Source of the DNA: an uncultured Eubacteriales bacterium
GTDB lineage: Bacteria; Bacillota; Clostridia; Lachnospirales; Lachnospiraceae
Length of the DNA stretch: 54,793 bases
Reading direction: 5' to 3'
Assembly (NCBI GenBank): GCA_900545175.1
Contig: UQYF01000015.1
Span: 1-54,793 of the forward strand
Notes under the pieces: generated by a model
What the model saw: only the letters and a program-made list of their open reading frames with translations
Database searches by the model: none
What the model was told of the DNA's origin: nothing
Part shown: piece by piece, positions 25,302-34,578 of the stretch
Numbering within the stretch: position 1 is the first letter of the stretch
Layout: each line of letters opens with the position of its first letter
Program-made: the position numbers and the translations under genes

Positions 25302-26792
25302 ATGGAGAATATGAAGTACAGATATAATGACATGACTGAAAGATATAGGAGAATGAACAGGTTCTATATTGTTGCCACTGCAATTCTTGGCGTTTCTTTT
25401 ATTGTCTATTTGTGGCTTAAGATGAACATGAATAATATTTCGAGCATGACTGTATATGGAAATACAGTATTGATGATTGGTTTTACTATAGCGAACACTA
25501 TTGTATATGTCCGTGACAGAGGAACGAGGAAACTTAAGATATTAGCTACATATGAAGTAGGAATAGAGTATCTTTTGGTTGGTATTCAGACAGATGCACG
25601 TTTTATCACCTTTGCGATTATAGCAATATTTTTGCTGCAGATTCCTTATTTTGATAAAAAAGGTTTGACAAAGACAGCGGTCGGAATGCTGATTTTGTAT
25701 ATTATTGTCACAGCGGTTCAGATTAAAAAAGGCGTGTTTGCGGCAAATGTCAGCGGATTCTGCGAGATTATATTGACTGTATTTATTGGTATAGCTATTT
25801 TAAATGTAGGAAAGATAATCATTGCTTTTAATGATGATGCTATGGGTGCAACAAAAGAAGAGCATGATAATCTTCAGGAATTCTTAGATAAGGTTATGGA
25901 TATATCAAGAAGTGTCAATGAAGATACTGCGAAGAGTACGCAGCTTATGGATGGGCTTTTGACAAGCACACAGAATGTTGCCGGAAGCATGAAAGAAATC
26001 ACTGCTGCAACGAACAATACTGCATCTAGTATTCAGGAACAGAACAGAATGACTTCGCTTATCAACGATGCGATTACACAGACGAGTGAAGCGTCAGGAC
26101 AGATGGTTGATATTGCCAGAGATTCCAACGAGAGTGTTCAGGCCAATATGGTGCTTATGGATGAGCTTAAGGCGCAGTCTGCGAATATTGCCATGACAAA
26201 TGAGACAGTCAGTGAAGCAATGCAGAAGCTTCAGGAGAGAACACAGGAGGTTGGCAAGATTGCAGGAATGATTCTCAATATCTCCAGCCAGACTAATCTT
26301 CTTGCGCTCAATGCATCTATTGAAAGTGCTCGTGCCGGTGATGCAGGAAGAGGATTTGCAGTTGTTGCTGAGCAGATTAGACAGCTTGCAGAGCAGACAA
26401 AGAAATCTACTGAAGATATCACAAAAATTGCCGATGAGCTTAATGCAGATGCCAATGAAGTTGCAGAATCGGTAAGAGAAACAATAGCTGCTGTGGGCAT
26501 ACAGAGCGAGAAGATTGAGACAGCAGGAGAGTCATTTAAGCTTCTAAATAAGAATATGGAAAATCTCATAGGACATGTTGATGATGTCAACAAGCATGTA
26601 AATGGATTGTCAGAGTCAAATAACAAGATTGTTGAGAATATATCCCAGCTGTCAGCTGTTACGGAGAAAGTTACAGTCAATGCAGAGCAGGTATATGAGC
26701 TGAGTGAGAAGAATCTTGAATTTGTGCAGCAGGTAAAGTCTGCTGTCAATCATATAAAGAGTACGTCAGATGAAGCAAAAGATTTTATGTAA
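25302..26792 (+). CDS. Methyl-accepting chemotaxis protein with membrane-embedded sensor
   Basis: The gene encodes 496 aa from ATG 25302 (GGGAGGG at 25289-25295). Residues 15-190 contain about six closely spaced transmembrane helices instead of an extracellular domain, and there is no evident HAMP. The signalling domain follows, with TNLLALNASIESARAGDAGRG and FAVVAEQIRQLAEQT. A sensor of this layout may detect membrane energy state, a hydrophobic signal or a membrane partner. The gene lies between two MATE exporters. A TATAAT occurs at 25247-25252. Note Ser in place of the usual Ala in IESARAG. Confidence 0.9.
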   Translation: MENMKYRYNDMTERYRRMNRFYIVATAILGVSFIVYLWLKMNMNNISSMTVYGNTVLMIGFTIANTIVYVRDRGTRKLKILATYEVGIEYLLVGIQTDARFITFAIIAIFLLQIPYFDKKGLTKTAVGMLILYIIVTAVQIKKGVFAANVSGFCEIILTVFIGIAILNVGKIIIAFNDDAMGATKEEHDNLQEFLDKVMDISRSVNEDTAKSTQLMDGLLTSTQNVAGSMKEITAATNNTASSIQEQNRMTSLINDAITQTSEASGQMVDIARDSNESVQANMVLMDELKAQSANIAMTNETVSEAMQKLQERTQEVGKIAGMILNISSQTNLLALNASIESARAGDAGRGFAVVAEQIRQLAEQTKKSTEDITKIADELNADANEVAESVRETIAAVGIQSEKIETAGESFKLLNKNMENLIGHVDDVNKHVNGLSESNNKIVENISQLSAVTEKVTVNAEQVYELSEKNLEFVQQVKSAVNHIKSTSDEAKDFM

Positions 26793-26856
26793 AGCTATGG
26801 CTGAAAGCAATTATATAATCTTTAGGAATATGAAAAATAATACCATGTAATTTGTA

Positions 26857-26907
26857 CCGGGCGAAGGTAGATTGCATTAAGAATTAAATTTACTACCAAT
26901 CGCCCGG
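26857..26907 (+). promoter_or_regulatory. Two-part hairpin directly before the second MATE ribosome binding site
   Basis: CCGGGCG (26857-26863) pairs with CGCCCGG (26901-26907). After a small internal loop, GGTAG (26866-26870) pairs with CTACC (26893-26897), leaving a 22-base loop. The right arm ends 4 bases before the GAGG of the MATE gene. There is no T-run, so it is not a terminator. It could be a translational control element. Confidence 0.55.
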
Positions 26908-26921
26908 AAATGAGGATTATT

Positions 26922-28274
26922 ATGACGAAGGATATGACACAGGGAAATCCAATGAAGCTGATTGTGGGTTTTGCTCTGCCACTTCTTTTTGGATTTTTAT
27001 TTCAGCAGTTTTATAATCTGGTTGATACAGTTATAGTCGGACGTTTCTTAGGAGTAAATGAGCTTGCCGGAGTCGGAGCTACAGGCTCGGTAAATTTTCT
27101 TGTTATAGGCTTCTGTATGGGGGTATGTAATGGATTTTCGATTCCTGTGGCACACAAATTCGGTGCGGGCGACTATAAAGGAATGAGAAAGTATGTAGCT
27201 AACAGTGCGTGGCTTGGAATTGCATTTTCGGTGGTTCTTACTACTGTCACGGTAGTTTTTTGCAGACCGATTCTTGAGCTTATGAAGACTCCGGAGGATA
27301 TTATAGATTTCTCGTATGACTATATTGTGATTATATTTGCTGCGATACCATTTACATTTCTATACAACATTATTGCAGGAGTGATACGTGCATTGGGTGA
27401 CAGCAGGACACCGGTCGTCTTCCTTGTCATATCATCTGTAGTCAATATAGGACTCGATCTGGTTTTTATCATCGTTTTCAAGATGGGAGTAGCAGGTGCT
27501 GCATGGGCTACAGCGATTGCACAGGCAGTAGCCGGCATAGGCTGTGCATGGTATATGGTCAAAAAGTTTGAGATACTGCATATTCAGAAGGATGAATGGG
27601 CATTTAATGCGCATATGATGGGTTCTCTATGTGCAATGGGTGTACCTATGGGACTTCAGTATTCAATAACTGCAATAGGAAGTGTAATTTTACAGACAGC
27701 AACTAACACACTTGGCTCATCAGCGGTTGCCGCTGTGACGGCTGCCGGAAAGGTATGTAATTTTCTTGCCTGTCCATATGATGCTATGGGTTCTACAATG
27801 GCTACCTACGGAGGACAGAATGTCGGTGCAGGAAAGCTTGAGCGTCTTGATAAGGGACTCGGCTCCTGCGTGATACTCGGAGCAGCGTATGCGGTTATTG
27901 CGGTGCTTATAGCGGTATTCGGCGGCGGTATTTTGGCAAGGCTGTTTGTCGATGGAGGCGAACAGGAGATTATAAATCAGGTAAGGCAGTTCCTTATATG
28001 GAACACGGCATTCTACTTCCCGCTTGCGCTTGTCAATATAGTAAGATTCCTTATTCAGGGTATGGGATTTGCTTCATTTGCCATACTTGCAGGTGTGTTC
28101 GAGATGATAGCAAGGTCGCTTGCGGCATTGGTTCTTGTTCCGGCGATAGGCTTTACAGGTGTATGCCTTGGAAGTCCGATAGCATGGATATTTGCGGATG
28201 CGTTTTTGATTCCAGCTTATTTTCATGTTAAGAAGGTACTAAAAAAGAGAAAAATGAATTACTACAGCACATAA
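26922..28274 (+). CDS. MATE-family multidrug/toxin exporter 2
   Basis: The gene encodes 450 aa from ATG 26922 (GAGG at 26912-26915). It has twelve predicted membrane helices. FALPLLFGFLFQQFYNLVDTVIVG and FLYNIIAGVIRALGDSRTPVVF are typical of the clostridial MATE group. It is related to, but clearly different from, the first exporter, so this is not a recent tandem copy. A stable hairpin occupies its leader. The next gene on the same strand encodes a MarR-like regulator, which may control it. Confidence 0.92.
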   Translation: MTKDMTQGNPMKLIVGFALPLLFGFLFQQFYNLVDTVIVGRFLGVNELAGVGATGSVNFLVIGFCMGVCNGFSIPVAHKFGAGDYKGMRKYVANSAWLGIAFSVVLTTVTVVFCRPILELMKTPEDIIDFSYDYIVIIFAAIPFTFLYNIIAGVIRALGDSRTPVVFLVISSVVNIGLDLVFIIVFKMGVAGAAWATAIAQAVAGIGCAWYMVKKFEILHIQKDEWAFNAHMMGSLCAMGVPMGLQYSITAIGSVILQTATNTLGSSAVAAVTAAGKVCNFLACPYDAMGSTMATYGGQNVGAGKLERLDKGLGSCVILGAAYAVIAVLIAVFGGGILARLFVDGGEQEIINQVRQFLIWNTAFYFPLALVNIVRFLIQGMGFASFAILAGVFEMIARSLAALVLVPAIGFTGVCLGSPIAWIFADAFLIPAYFHVKKVLKKRKMNYYST

Positions 28275-28410
28275 AATAATGCTTAATAAGATTAGAGTTT
28301 ACGGAATAAAATAACTGATTTGTAAAGTTATAAAATTTTTATTTGTAATTTTGCTCATTTGTTCATATAATTAATTCATGCGGAATATAAAAAAGACGGA
28401 GGTATTGCCA

Positions 28411-28845
28411 ATGCATGAATTAAGCAGAGCAGCGATTGAAGATTTTTTTGTACAGACATTTGACGTGGATAAGGTATTCAGTTCGGTTAAGCGCGCTGAC
28501 TACCTTTTCTTGTATTATATTGAGCATTGCAGTAAGAGCTCGCAGCATGAGAGCGGTGCGTATCTGTGGGAGCTTGCACAGATGATGAATATGTCAATTC
28601 AGGACATCTCGAAGGCGGTTCAGAAGCTTCAGGATAAGGGATATATTGATTGGAAAACTAATGCGGAGAAGAGTAAGACTTATGTAGAGCTTACCAAGAC
28701 GGCGCACAGGCTTATGGAGGAGGAACGCGATTACATGAAGCGCTGCTTTGACGAGATAGAGGAACAGGTTGATGCCGACGAACTTTCAGCAATGATAAAT
28801 ACAATGCATAAGGTTGTCGGCATCATCAAGAAGAACAGGAATTAG
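28411..28845 (+). CDS. MarR-like winged-helix regulator
   Basis: The gene encodes 144 aa from ATG 28411, with GGAGG at 28397-28401; the ATG at 28378 lacks a ribosome binding site. The central part (AYLWELAQMMNMSIQDISKAVQKLQDKGYIDWK) is a winged helix-turn-helix, followed by a wing (TYVELTKTAHRLM) and a C-terminal dimerisation helix. It probably binds a palindromic operator and responds to a small ligand. It lies 137 bases after a MATE exporter, a usual target for such proteins. Its stop is 7 bases from the converging chemoreceptor gene. Confidence 0.75.
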   Translation: MHELSRAAIEDFFVQTFDVDKVFSSVKRADYLFLYYIEHCSKSSQHESGAYLWELAQMMNMSIQDISKAVQKLQDKGYIDWKTNAEKSKTYVELTKTAHRLMEEERDYMKRCFDEIEEQVDADELSAMINTMHKVVGIIKKNRN

Positions 28846-28851
28846 AGCTGT

Positions 28852-30321
28852 TTATCTGTTATCAGTCAGCTTTATAAGCTCCTGCATTTTAGAATCAATA
28901 CGCTTAAGAATCTCAGTGTTTTCGTTCTCCTGATTGAGTGTCTGGCTTGAGTGTGCAGATACCTCTTCGGAGACGGCTGAGATTGTCTGTATGGAATCGG
29001 ATATCGCGCTGTTGGCAGCCTTGAGCTCCATTACATTGTCAGTGAGCTCATCAAGCTGTTCGCGGACGGATACACTGTTGGATTTGATGAGATCAAATAT
29101 TCCGGCTGTATTGCTTGTGGATTGCTTCTCTGTATTTATTCCGTCAATCATGCGGGTGATTACTCTGACCACTTCGGTTATGGTTGCTGCAAAGTTATTT
29201 ATTATGTCTGTGATATGCTCAGTTGCTTCATTGGTCTGTCCCGCCATGTGGGAGATTTCGGATGCGACAACTGAAAAACCGCGACCGGCATCACCGGCAC
29301 GGGCAGCTTCAATGCTTGCATTCAGGGCGAGGAGGCTCGTCTGTGAGGTGATGTCACTGATGAGGTCGATGATGGAGTTCATTTCCTTTATGTGGTGGTC
29401 AAGCTCTTTGAGCTTTTCACTGACATCAACACCGTTATGCACCGAATCATCTACCTGTGACACAAGTGTATTCACATCGTTTAGTCCGTCATCAATCACG
29501 GAGATAGTATGTTCCATGCTGGAATGTATGTTTTCTGAGATACTGCTTACTGTGCTGATCTGTTTCTGGATAGCTTCTGTCTGAAGGAGTTGTTTCTGAA
29601 CGGCATTCGCGGTATCCATAGCTCCGGCAGATACATCCTGCATGGCAGACACGGTGACAGAGGAACCATTGTTGAGAAGTGAGAGCTCATTGTGGATATA
29701 TTCTATTCCCTCCTGCATTTTTGTGGAGAGATTGGAAATATCCGAAAGAAGCTTCTCTGTATCATTCTTTGAGGCGGTTATCTCGTCGAGCTTCTGTTTC
29801 TCATTCGTGTTCAAGGTGGCAGAGGTGATATAGGAATAGACTGCTACAAGTATGACGAAGATAGCATGTATTATTGCGGTGTCTGAATCGGGATATGCAT
29901 ATTTTCCTGATTGGATGCCAATGACAGCCAGGATTATTGTTTCAATCACAACGCCGGTATTTACAAGAAGGGAGAATTTTTTGTTGTTGTACAGCGATAT
30001 CACAACTATCATAGGTATTACGAATACGGAAGCCATGAAGGTTGTGGAGGTGTATATGTAGAATGTGAAAAACACCGCAAAGCCGTTTCCGACGAGATGG
30101 CGGATGGCGGTTGTCTCATGGTTTTTCTTCCAGTAAAGCAGCTCCGCAGCTACGGGAGCTATTCCGAGAATGCATGAGATGGTTAACACGGCAGGATTAA
30201 TCCCGCGAGTGGCAGCCTGTAAAAACAGGAGAAGAAGCATAACGCCGGCTGTGGCAGTATGTGCAATCATACATGTTCTGTTGTTGCGCGCCAATGCAGT
30301 TAAATTAGAATCAGGATTCAT
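28852..30321 (-). CDS. Methyl-accepting chemotaxis protein with six-helix membrane sensor
   Basis: The gene encodes 489 aa. Residues 20-170 hold about six transmembrane helices with very short loops, then a coiled coil and the signalling domain with TSLLALNASIEAARAGDAGRG and FSVVASEISHMAGQT. No HAMP or extracellular domain is seen. It has the same layout as the receptor at 25302 but is not closely similar in the sensor part. It is transcribed on the minus strand from the gap that holds a short MITE at 30356. Confidence 0.9.
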   Translation of the reverse strand: MNPDSNLTALARNNRTCMIAHTATAGVMLLLLFLQAATRGINPAVLTISCILGIAPVAAELLYWKKNHETTAIRHLVGNGFAVFFTFYIYTSTTFMASVFVIPMIVVISLYNNKKFSLLVNTGVVIETIILAVIGIQSGKYAYPDSDTAIIHAIFVILVAVYSYITSATLNTNEKQKLDEITASKNDTEKLLSDISNLSTKMQEGIEYIHNELSLLNNGSSVTVSAMQDVSAGAMDTANAVQKQLLQTEAIQKQISTVSSISENIHSSMEHTISVIDDGLNDVNTLVSQVDDSVHNGVDVSEKLKELDHHIKEMNSIIDLISDITSQTSLLALNASIEAARAGDAGRGFSVVASEISHMAGQTNEATEHITDIINNFAATITEVVRVITRMIDGINTEKQSTSNTAGIFDLIKSNSVSVREQLDELTDNVMELKAANSAISDSIQTISAVSEEVSAHSSQTLNQENENTEILKRIDSKMQELIKLTDNR

Positions 30322-30355
30322 TTAGAGCACCACCTTTATATTATTATTTTTATAA

Positions 30356-30428
30356 TGATATCAGGGTCAAAAGGTCAAAAAGCCGTTCATGCCTGCAAGA
30401 TTAGGCTTTTGAACCTCATATCTTATCA
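30356..30428 (+). repeat. Short derivative of the MITE family (73 bp)
   Basis: It starts TGATATCAGGGTCAAAAGGT, identical to the left terminal repeat of the 3680-3891 element, and shares the AAAAAGCCGTTC stem region. It then jumps to CCTCATATCTTATCA, a form of the right end. The internal part is deleted. It lies just upstream of the minus-strand chemoreceptor gene start. Confidence 0.65.
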
Positions 30429-30537
30429 GTTGTATACAGTATAACATTGTATGAAAGTATTTTCCATATCAAAGTTTAGTTTTAAACTGGTAAATTATCA
30501 AAATACTTTGTGAAAATATTAACTTCTTAACAAGCTC

Positions 30538-30567
30538 TTGAAAGTGCTTACATTTTTATGCTATAAT
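30538..30567 (+). promoter_or_regulatory. Promoter of the KDG kinase gene
   Basis: TTGAAA (30538-30543), an 18-base spacer and a perfect TATAAT (30562-30567). Confidence 0.75.
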
Positions 30568-30577
30568 ACAGATAACG

Positions 30578-30635
30578 TATGCCGCAGGGCGGCATAATAA
30601 CTTACAAAAACAATTATTCTTGACCTTTCAGGTCA
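30578..30635 (+). promoter_or_regulatory. Two hairpins in the KDG kinase leader
   Basis: TATGCCGC/GCGGCATA (30578-30596, 3-base loop) and TGACCT/AGGTCA (30621-30635, 3-base loop) lie between the promoter and the GGAGG at 30642-30646. They may stabilise the transcript or bind a regulator. No riboswitch class is recognised. Confidence 0.45.
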
Positions 30636-30653
30636 GAAAATGGAGGCAAAGAG

Positions 30654-31751
30654 ATGAATTTAAATTTAAGACCAGCAAGCGAATGCAAGTATGATGCTGT
30701 ATCATTAGGTGAGGTTATGTTACGTCTTGATCCGGGTGAGGGAAGAATCCGTACAGCAAGACAGTTCCGTGCTTGGGAAGGCGGCGGAGAGTACAATGTA
30801 GTTCGTGGACTTCATAAGTGCTTTGGATTAAGATCAGGTGTTATCACAGCTTTCGCTGACAATGAAGTTGGTGCTTTAATGATAGATTTCATTGAGCAGG
30901 GCGGCGTTGCTACAGATCTTATTTACATGAAGAAGACAGATGGTATCGGAAGATTATGCCGTAACGGTATCAACTTCACAGAGAGAGGATTCGGTATCCG
31001 TGGTGCTAAGGGATGCTCTGACAGAGCTAACACAGCTATTGCACAGGCTACTCCTGAGGATTTCGATTTTGAGTACATCTTCGGAACACTTGGTGTAAGA
31101 TGGTTACACACAGGCGGTATTTATGCAGCATTATCTGAGCAGTCATGCCAGACAGTCCTTGCAGCTATCAAGACAGCTAAGAAGTACGGAACAATCGTTT
31201 CTTACGACCTTAACTACAGACCATCTATGTGGGATGCAATCGGCGGACAGGCTAAGGCTCAGGAAGTTAACAAGGAAATCGCTAAGTATGTTGATGTCAT
31301 GATCGGTAACGAGGAAGACTTCACAGCATGCCTTGGTTTCGAGATCGAGGGAAATGATGCAGACCTTAAGGAGCTTAATCTTGACGGATACAAGAAGATG
31401 ATTAACGAGGCAGCTAAGACATATCCTAACTTCAAGGCTGTTGCTACAACTCTTCGTACAGTTAAGACTGCTACAGTTAATGACTGGAGCGCAATCTGCT
31501 GGGCTGACGGTGAGATCTACAAGGCTAAGGATTACAAGGGTCTTGAGATTATGGACCGTGTTGGTGGCGGAGATTCATTCGCATCAGGTCTTGTATATGG
31601 TCTTATGACAACAGGCGATGCTGAGTTAGCTGTTAACTATGGTGCAGCTCATGGCGCACTTGCTATGACAACTCCTGGTGATACAACAATGGCTACTAAG
31701 AAGGAAGTTGAAGCTATTATGGGCGGCGCAGGCGCTAGAGTACAGAGATAA
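30654..31751 (+). CDS. kdgK: 2-keto-3-deoxygluconate kinase (PfkB family)
   Basis: The gene encodes 365 aa. The PfkB fold is shown by VSLGEVMLRLDPGEGRIRTA at the N-terminus, GGGEYNVVRGL near residue 43, VVSYDLNYRPSMWD near residue 185 and the catalytic RVGGGDSFASG near residue 302. KDG kinase makes 2-keto-3-deoxy-6-phosphogluconate from uronic acids, a late step of pectin breakdown. Codon use is more GC-biased and regular than that of its neighbours, which suggests high expression. It has its own promoter, a structured leader and a terminator. Another PfkB sugar kinase specificity is possible, since no aldolase gene is adjacent. Confidence 0.85.
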   Translation: MNLNLRPASECKYDAVSLGEVMLRLDPGEGRIRTARQFRAWEGGGEYNVVRGLHKCFGLRSGVITAFADNEVGALMIDFIEQGGVATDLIYMKKTDGIGRLCRNGINFTERGFGIRGAKGCSDRANTAIAQATPEDFDFEYIFGTLGVRWLHTGGIYAALSEQSCQTVLAAIKTAKKYGTIVSYDLNYRPSMWDAIGGQAKAQEVNKEIAKYVDVMIGNEEDFTACLGFEIEGNDADLKELNLDGYKKMINEAAKTYPNFKAVATTLRTVKTATVNDWSAICWADGEIYKAKDYKGLEIMDRVGGGDSFASGLVYGLMTTGDAELAVNYGAAHGALAMTTPGDTTMATKKEVEAIMGGAGARVQR

Positions 31752-31791
31752 TCTGACTGTCTGATTCGCAGCATATTAAGTCAATACAAAG

Positions 31792-31829
31792 AAGCGGATA
31801 CCGGTATATATCGGTTATCCGCTCTTTTT
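31792..31829 (+). terminator. Rho-independent terminator after kdgK
   Basis: AGCGGATA (31793-31800) pairs with TATCCGCT (31816-31823), with an inner CCG/CGG pair, followed by a T-run. Confidence 0.88.
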
Positions 31830-31850
31830 GTGTTCTGATATTCAGGCATG

Positions 31851-33581
31851 TTATGCTCTTCTGTATCTGTTAAGGCAGGCAGCAATCTCCTGTGTGCGCG
31901 GCATAGTATATCCGCCTGAGAGCGGTCTTCCGTCCATGAATGCCGACATGCCATCGCGCTTATAAATCCTGTTCAGTTCATCTACTATCATTGCTGCAGT
32001 CTTCTTTCCGTCTATGAGATGTTCAACGGCATATTTTAAAAGAATGGCAAGAGAAGCTGTCTGTTCCGAATCTGTTAGCTGTTCAACATATCTTAAATCT
32101 ACAGTCTGTTTTCCTATCATAAAGCTATCGCGTGTTAGAACTTTAACCTTCAAAGAGTCATTGTCATTATTTTTTACGGCACCTGTGCGGTAATCACGGC
32201 GTTTTGGTGTGCCTTGCGGGTCTTTTGTCATAATCCGTTTGCTTGCCGGGAGAGCAAATGGCTTAGCACTATCAGCAGGGACAGGGTATTCACATAACAA
32301 ATCTTTTACAGGGGAAGTTATATCAACGGCATGGTAGTTGTCCATCTGTATTATAGTATCGGCAATGTGGAAAAAAGCACCGGAACTTCCTGCGACAAGG
32401 ATTGTGGATATGCCAGCATTTTCATAGAGTTCTCTTGCACGCGCAGTAAAAGGCGTTATAGGTTCTTTGTCTGAGCTTATTACTCTCTGCATAAATGCGT
32501 CGCGTACCATGAAATTGGTTGCTGAGGTATCCTCGTCTATAAGGAATAGCCGGCTCCCGGCTTCCATTCCTTCGATAACTCCTGCCGCCTGTGAAGTGCT
32601 GCCGCTTGCATCCTCGGTTGAAAACGAATGTGTATCCTTTTTGTTTGGAAGGTCATTTATAAATAGTGAGATATCGACATCCTTAATAAATCTTCCGTCC
32701 TCGGCGCGGAGCTTTATGGCTGTGTTGTCCGTTATGACATATTCGCGTCCATCGCCCGGAATATGATTATATATGCCAAGCTCAAGTGCGTTCAGAAGTG
32801 TGGATTTGCCATGATAACCGCCGCCGACAATCAGTGTTATCCCTTTTGATACTCCCATTCCGCTTATTTTTCCGGCGTGTGGAAGGTCTAAGCTTACTCT
32901 TAGCGAAGCCGGTGACGTAAATGCAACCGCAGATTTCATGGGTTTTTGTGATATGCCGCTTTCGCGTGGGAGGATTGAACCGTCTGCAATGAACGCACAT
33001 AGTGACAGAGCTGCAAGCTGTGTGCGGATGGCAGCCTGGTCTTCTGCGAGATATATCCATTTCTTGAGGTTATCGGCGCAAAGATTTCTATAGAGCAGGC
33101 TTTTTTCAACGCATGCAGGGAGAAATTCGAAAAATATTTTTTCGAGTTCGCGCGAATTTATTGTTCGTCCGTTGGCAGGAAAACCTACGAAAAAGCGTAT
33201 GATAAGCTTTTCTTTAACGATTTCACAGTCACTTCGCTCGAATATTTCCTGTCCGGGCTGTGCCACCTGTATAAGCCCGCTTTTTCCGGAGCCTTTTGCC
33301 TGAAATGAATAACGCGTAACTTCCGTATTAAAGCTTCGCAAAAGAAAATCGCAAAGAGCGGTAAGAGCGGATGCATTTGCCATACTGAAATCCGGATATC
33401 CTGCCGTTGTGACAGGGAGGCTGATGCTAAGCTGTGATGGTGCGGCAAAAGGGTCTCCCTGAACATGCTCGATGTTCAGAATGTATCTGTCAAAGTCGTA
33501 GCTGCCACGCAGAGCTTTGTATGCGGGATAGCTTTTGCGGTCTATATCATTTAGTAGTTTTCTTAATTCTTGTGAAGTCAT
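31851..33581 (-). CDS. ABC-class P-loop ATPase (PF09818-type, MRB1590-like)
   Basis: The gene encodes 576 aa. Walker A is GGGYHGKSTLLNALE near residue 253, and a Walker B-type segment is SRLFLIDEDTSATNFM near residue 342. A D-loop-like region and the C-terminal SGGYTMPRTQEIA follow. The N-terminal 200 residues are the family's own domain (DRKSYPAYKALRGSYDFDRYIL). Bacterial members are cytoplasmic and poorly characterised; the trypanosome relative MRB1590 works in RNA editing, so RNA binding is possible here. It has no transmembrane part and is not a transporter. It is a single gene on the minus strand. Confidence 0.8.
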   Translation of the reverse strand: MTSQELRKLLNDIDRKSYPAYKALRGSYDFDRYILNIEHVQGDPFAAPSQLSISLPVTTAGYPDFSMANASALTALCDFLLRSFNTEVTRYSFQAKGSGKSGLIQVAQPGQEIFERSDCEIVKEKLIIRFFVGFPANGRTINSRELEKIFFEFLPACVEKSLLYRNLCADNLKKWIYLAEDQAAIRTQLAALSLCAFIADGSILPRESGISQKPMKSAVAFTSPASLRVSLDLPHAGKISGMGVSKGITLIVGGGYHGKSTLLNALELGIYNHIPGDGREYVITDNTAIKLRAEDGRFIKDVDISLFINDLPNKKDTHSFSTEDASGSTSQAAGVIEGMEAGSRLFLIDEDTSATNFMVRDAFMQRVISSDKEPITPFTARARELYENAGISTILVAGSSGAFFHIADTIIQMDNYHAVDITSPVKDLLCEYPVPADSAKPFALPASKRIMTKDPQGTPKRRDYRTGAVKNNDNDSLKVKVLTRDSFMIGKQTVDLRYVEQLTDSEQTASLAILLKYAVEHLIDGKKTAAMIVDELNRIYKRDGMSAFMDGRPLSGGYTMPRTQEIAACLNRYRRA

Positions 33582-34117
33582 ATAAGTGTTCGAATCTGTA
33601 CTCAGATTGCTCTCCTATTATTTAGTGTGGTTAGATATCTGCAAAATTATATATAATGAGTATCTAAGACTTGGTGAAGTGTGGATTTATCGTCTAAAAT
33701 TGCGTGTTCTTATTATAACACATATCGTGCAGTGCATAGTGGTGAAATTAGAAAAAGTGTAAATTTATATATGTTTATAGATGCAAAAAGTGCAAAAGGA
33801 TTCTTCCTGTGTCCTACCGTGGCAGATATTGTACTGTCTGCGAGCTTACAAGGTGATATATATGAGAGGGTTATATGAGGGAGTAAGGATTTAACTTTTC
33901 TCATATGTTTTACCGATGCATAGGATAGGTTTTAAATCGTCACGAATAATTTGGGAGTTATGTGGAATGATAGTAGCTGATAACAGGAGGGCTTTTGATG
34001 TGCATGTTTTAAAGTAAGACCTTTTAATTGCTTAGCGGCAGCAGTGCTGCAAGCTATGGATACAGGATGCAAGTGTGTAAAATATGACACAGTAAAAGAG
34101 CCGGAAAGGAATATTTC
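33582..34117. other. Intergenic region without recognised gene
   Basis: These 536 bases are AT-rich. Short frames exist on both strands (for example 33681-33878) but have neither a ribosome binding site nor protein-like composition. No terminator, RNA gene or repeat is recognised. GGAAAGG at 34105-34111 is the ribosome binding site of the next gene. Confidence 0.5.
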
Positions 34118-34549
34118 ATGGAAGATGATACTATCAAGCTTTTAAGAGAGTGTAATGCAGGAATAAAAATGGGAGTTACATCACTCGATGAAGTTTTAGA
34201 GCATGTAAAAGACGAGAAGCTAAAGGAGATTCTTAAGGAAAGCAAGAGCACGCATGAAAAATTAGGAGATGAGACACATTCATATCTTCTTAAGTATAAT
34301 GACGAAGGCAAGGAGCCTAATCCTATGGCAAAGATGATGTCGTGGGTCAAGACGAATTTCAAGCTCGGCGATGAAGAGTCGGACCGTGTAGTGGCAGATT
34401 TGATTACCGATGGCTGCAACATGGGTGTAAAATCTCTTTACAGATATCTGCACCAGTATAAGGCGGCAGATGAAAATATTAAGCAGCTTGTAAAAAAAGT
34501 AATAGACGTTGAAGAGAAGCTGTTGAAAAAAATGAGGGAGTACCTGTAA
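34118..34549 (+). CDS. Small helical protein, unknown function
   Basis: The gene encodes 143 aa, rich in Lys, Glu and Leu, and predicted as a four-helix bundle (IKLLRECNAGIKMGVTSLDEV, KLKEILKESKSTHEKLGDE, KLGDEESDRVVADLITDG, IKQLVKKVIDVEEKLLKKM). The pattern resembles the ferritin-like or DUF2383-type helical bundles, though I see no complete metal-binding set. It is a single gene with a perfect 14-bp terminator that overlaps its last codons. It is common in Lachnospiraceae as far as I recall, without assigned function. Confidence 0.7.
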   Translation: MEDDTIKLLRECNAGIKMGVTSLDEVLEHVKDEKLKEILKESKSTHEKLGDETHSYLLKYNDEGKEPNPMAKMMSWVKTNFKLGDEESDRVVADLITDGCNMGVKSLYRYLHQYKAADENIKQLVKKVIDVEEKLLKKMREYL

Positions 34550-34569
34550 AGGTACTTCCTCATTTTTTT
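34532..34569. terminator. Bidirectional terminator between converging genes
   Basis: ATGAGGGAGTACCT (34532-34545) and AGGTACTTCCTCAT (34550-34563) form a 14-bp stem with one G.T pair. It has T residues to the right and A residues to the left, so it serves the small helical gene and the permease gene on the other strand. Confidence 0.92.
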
Positions 34570-34578
34570 AGGTAATGC

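Noticed and set aside
26857..26907. Guanidine-III riboswitch before the second MATE gene
   Set aside because: It starts with a similar CCGG but lacks the conserved ACGAGG and GGAC core; only a simple interrupted stem is present.
28934..29584. Long plus-strand frame opposite the chemoreceptor at 28852
   Set aside because: It is a Ser-rich shadow of the helical signalling domain on the other strand and has no ribosome binding site.
33681..33878. 65-codon frame in the 33582-34117 gap
   Set aside because: No ribosome binding site, no motif and irregular composition; treated as non-coding.
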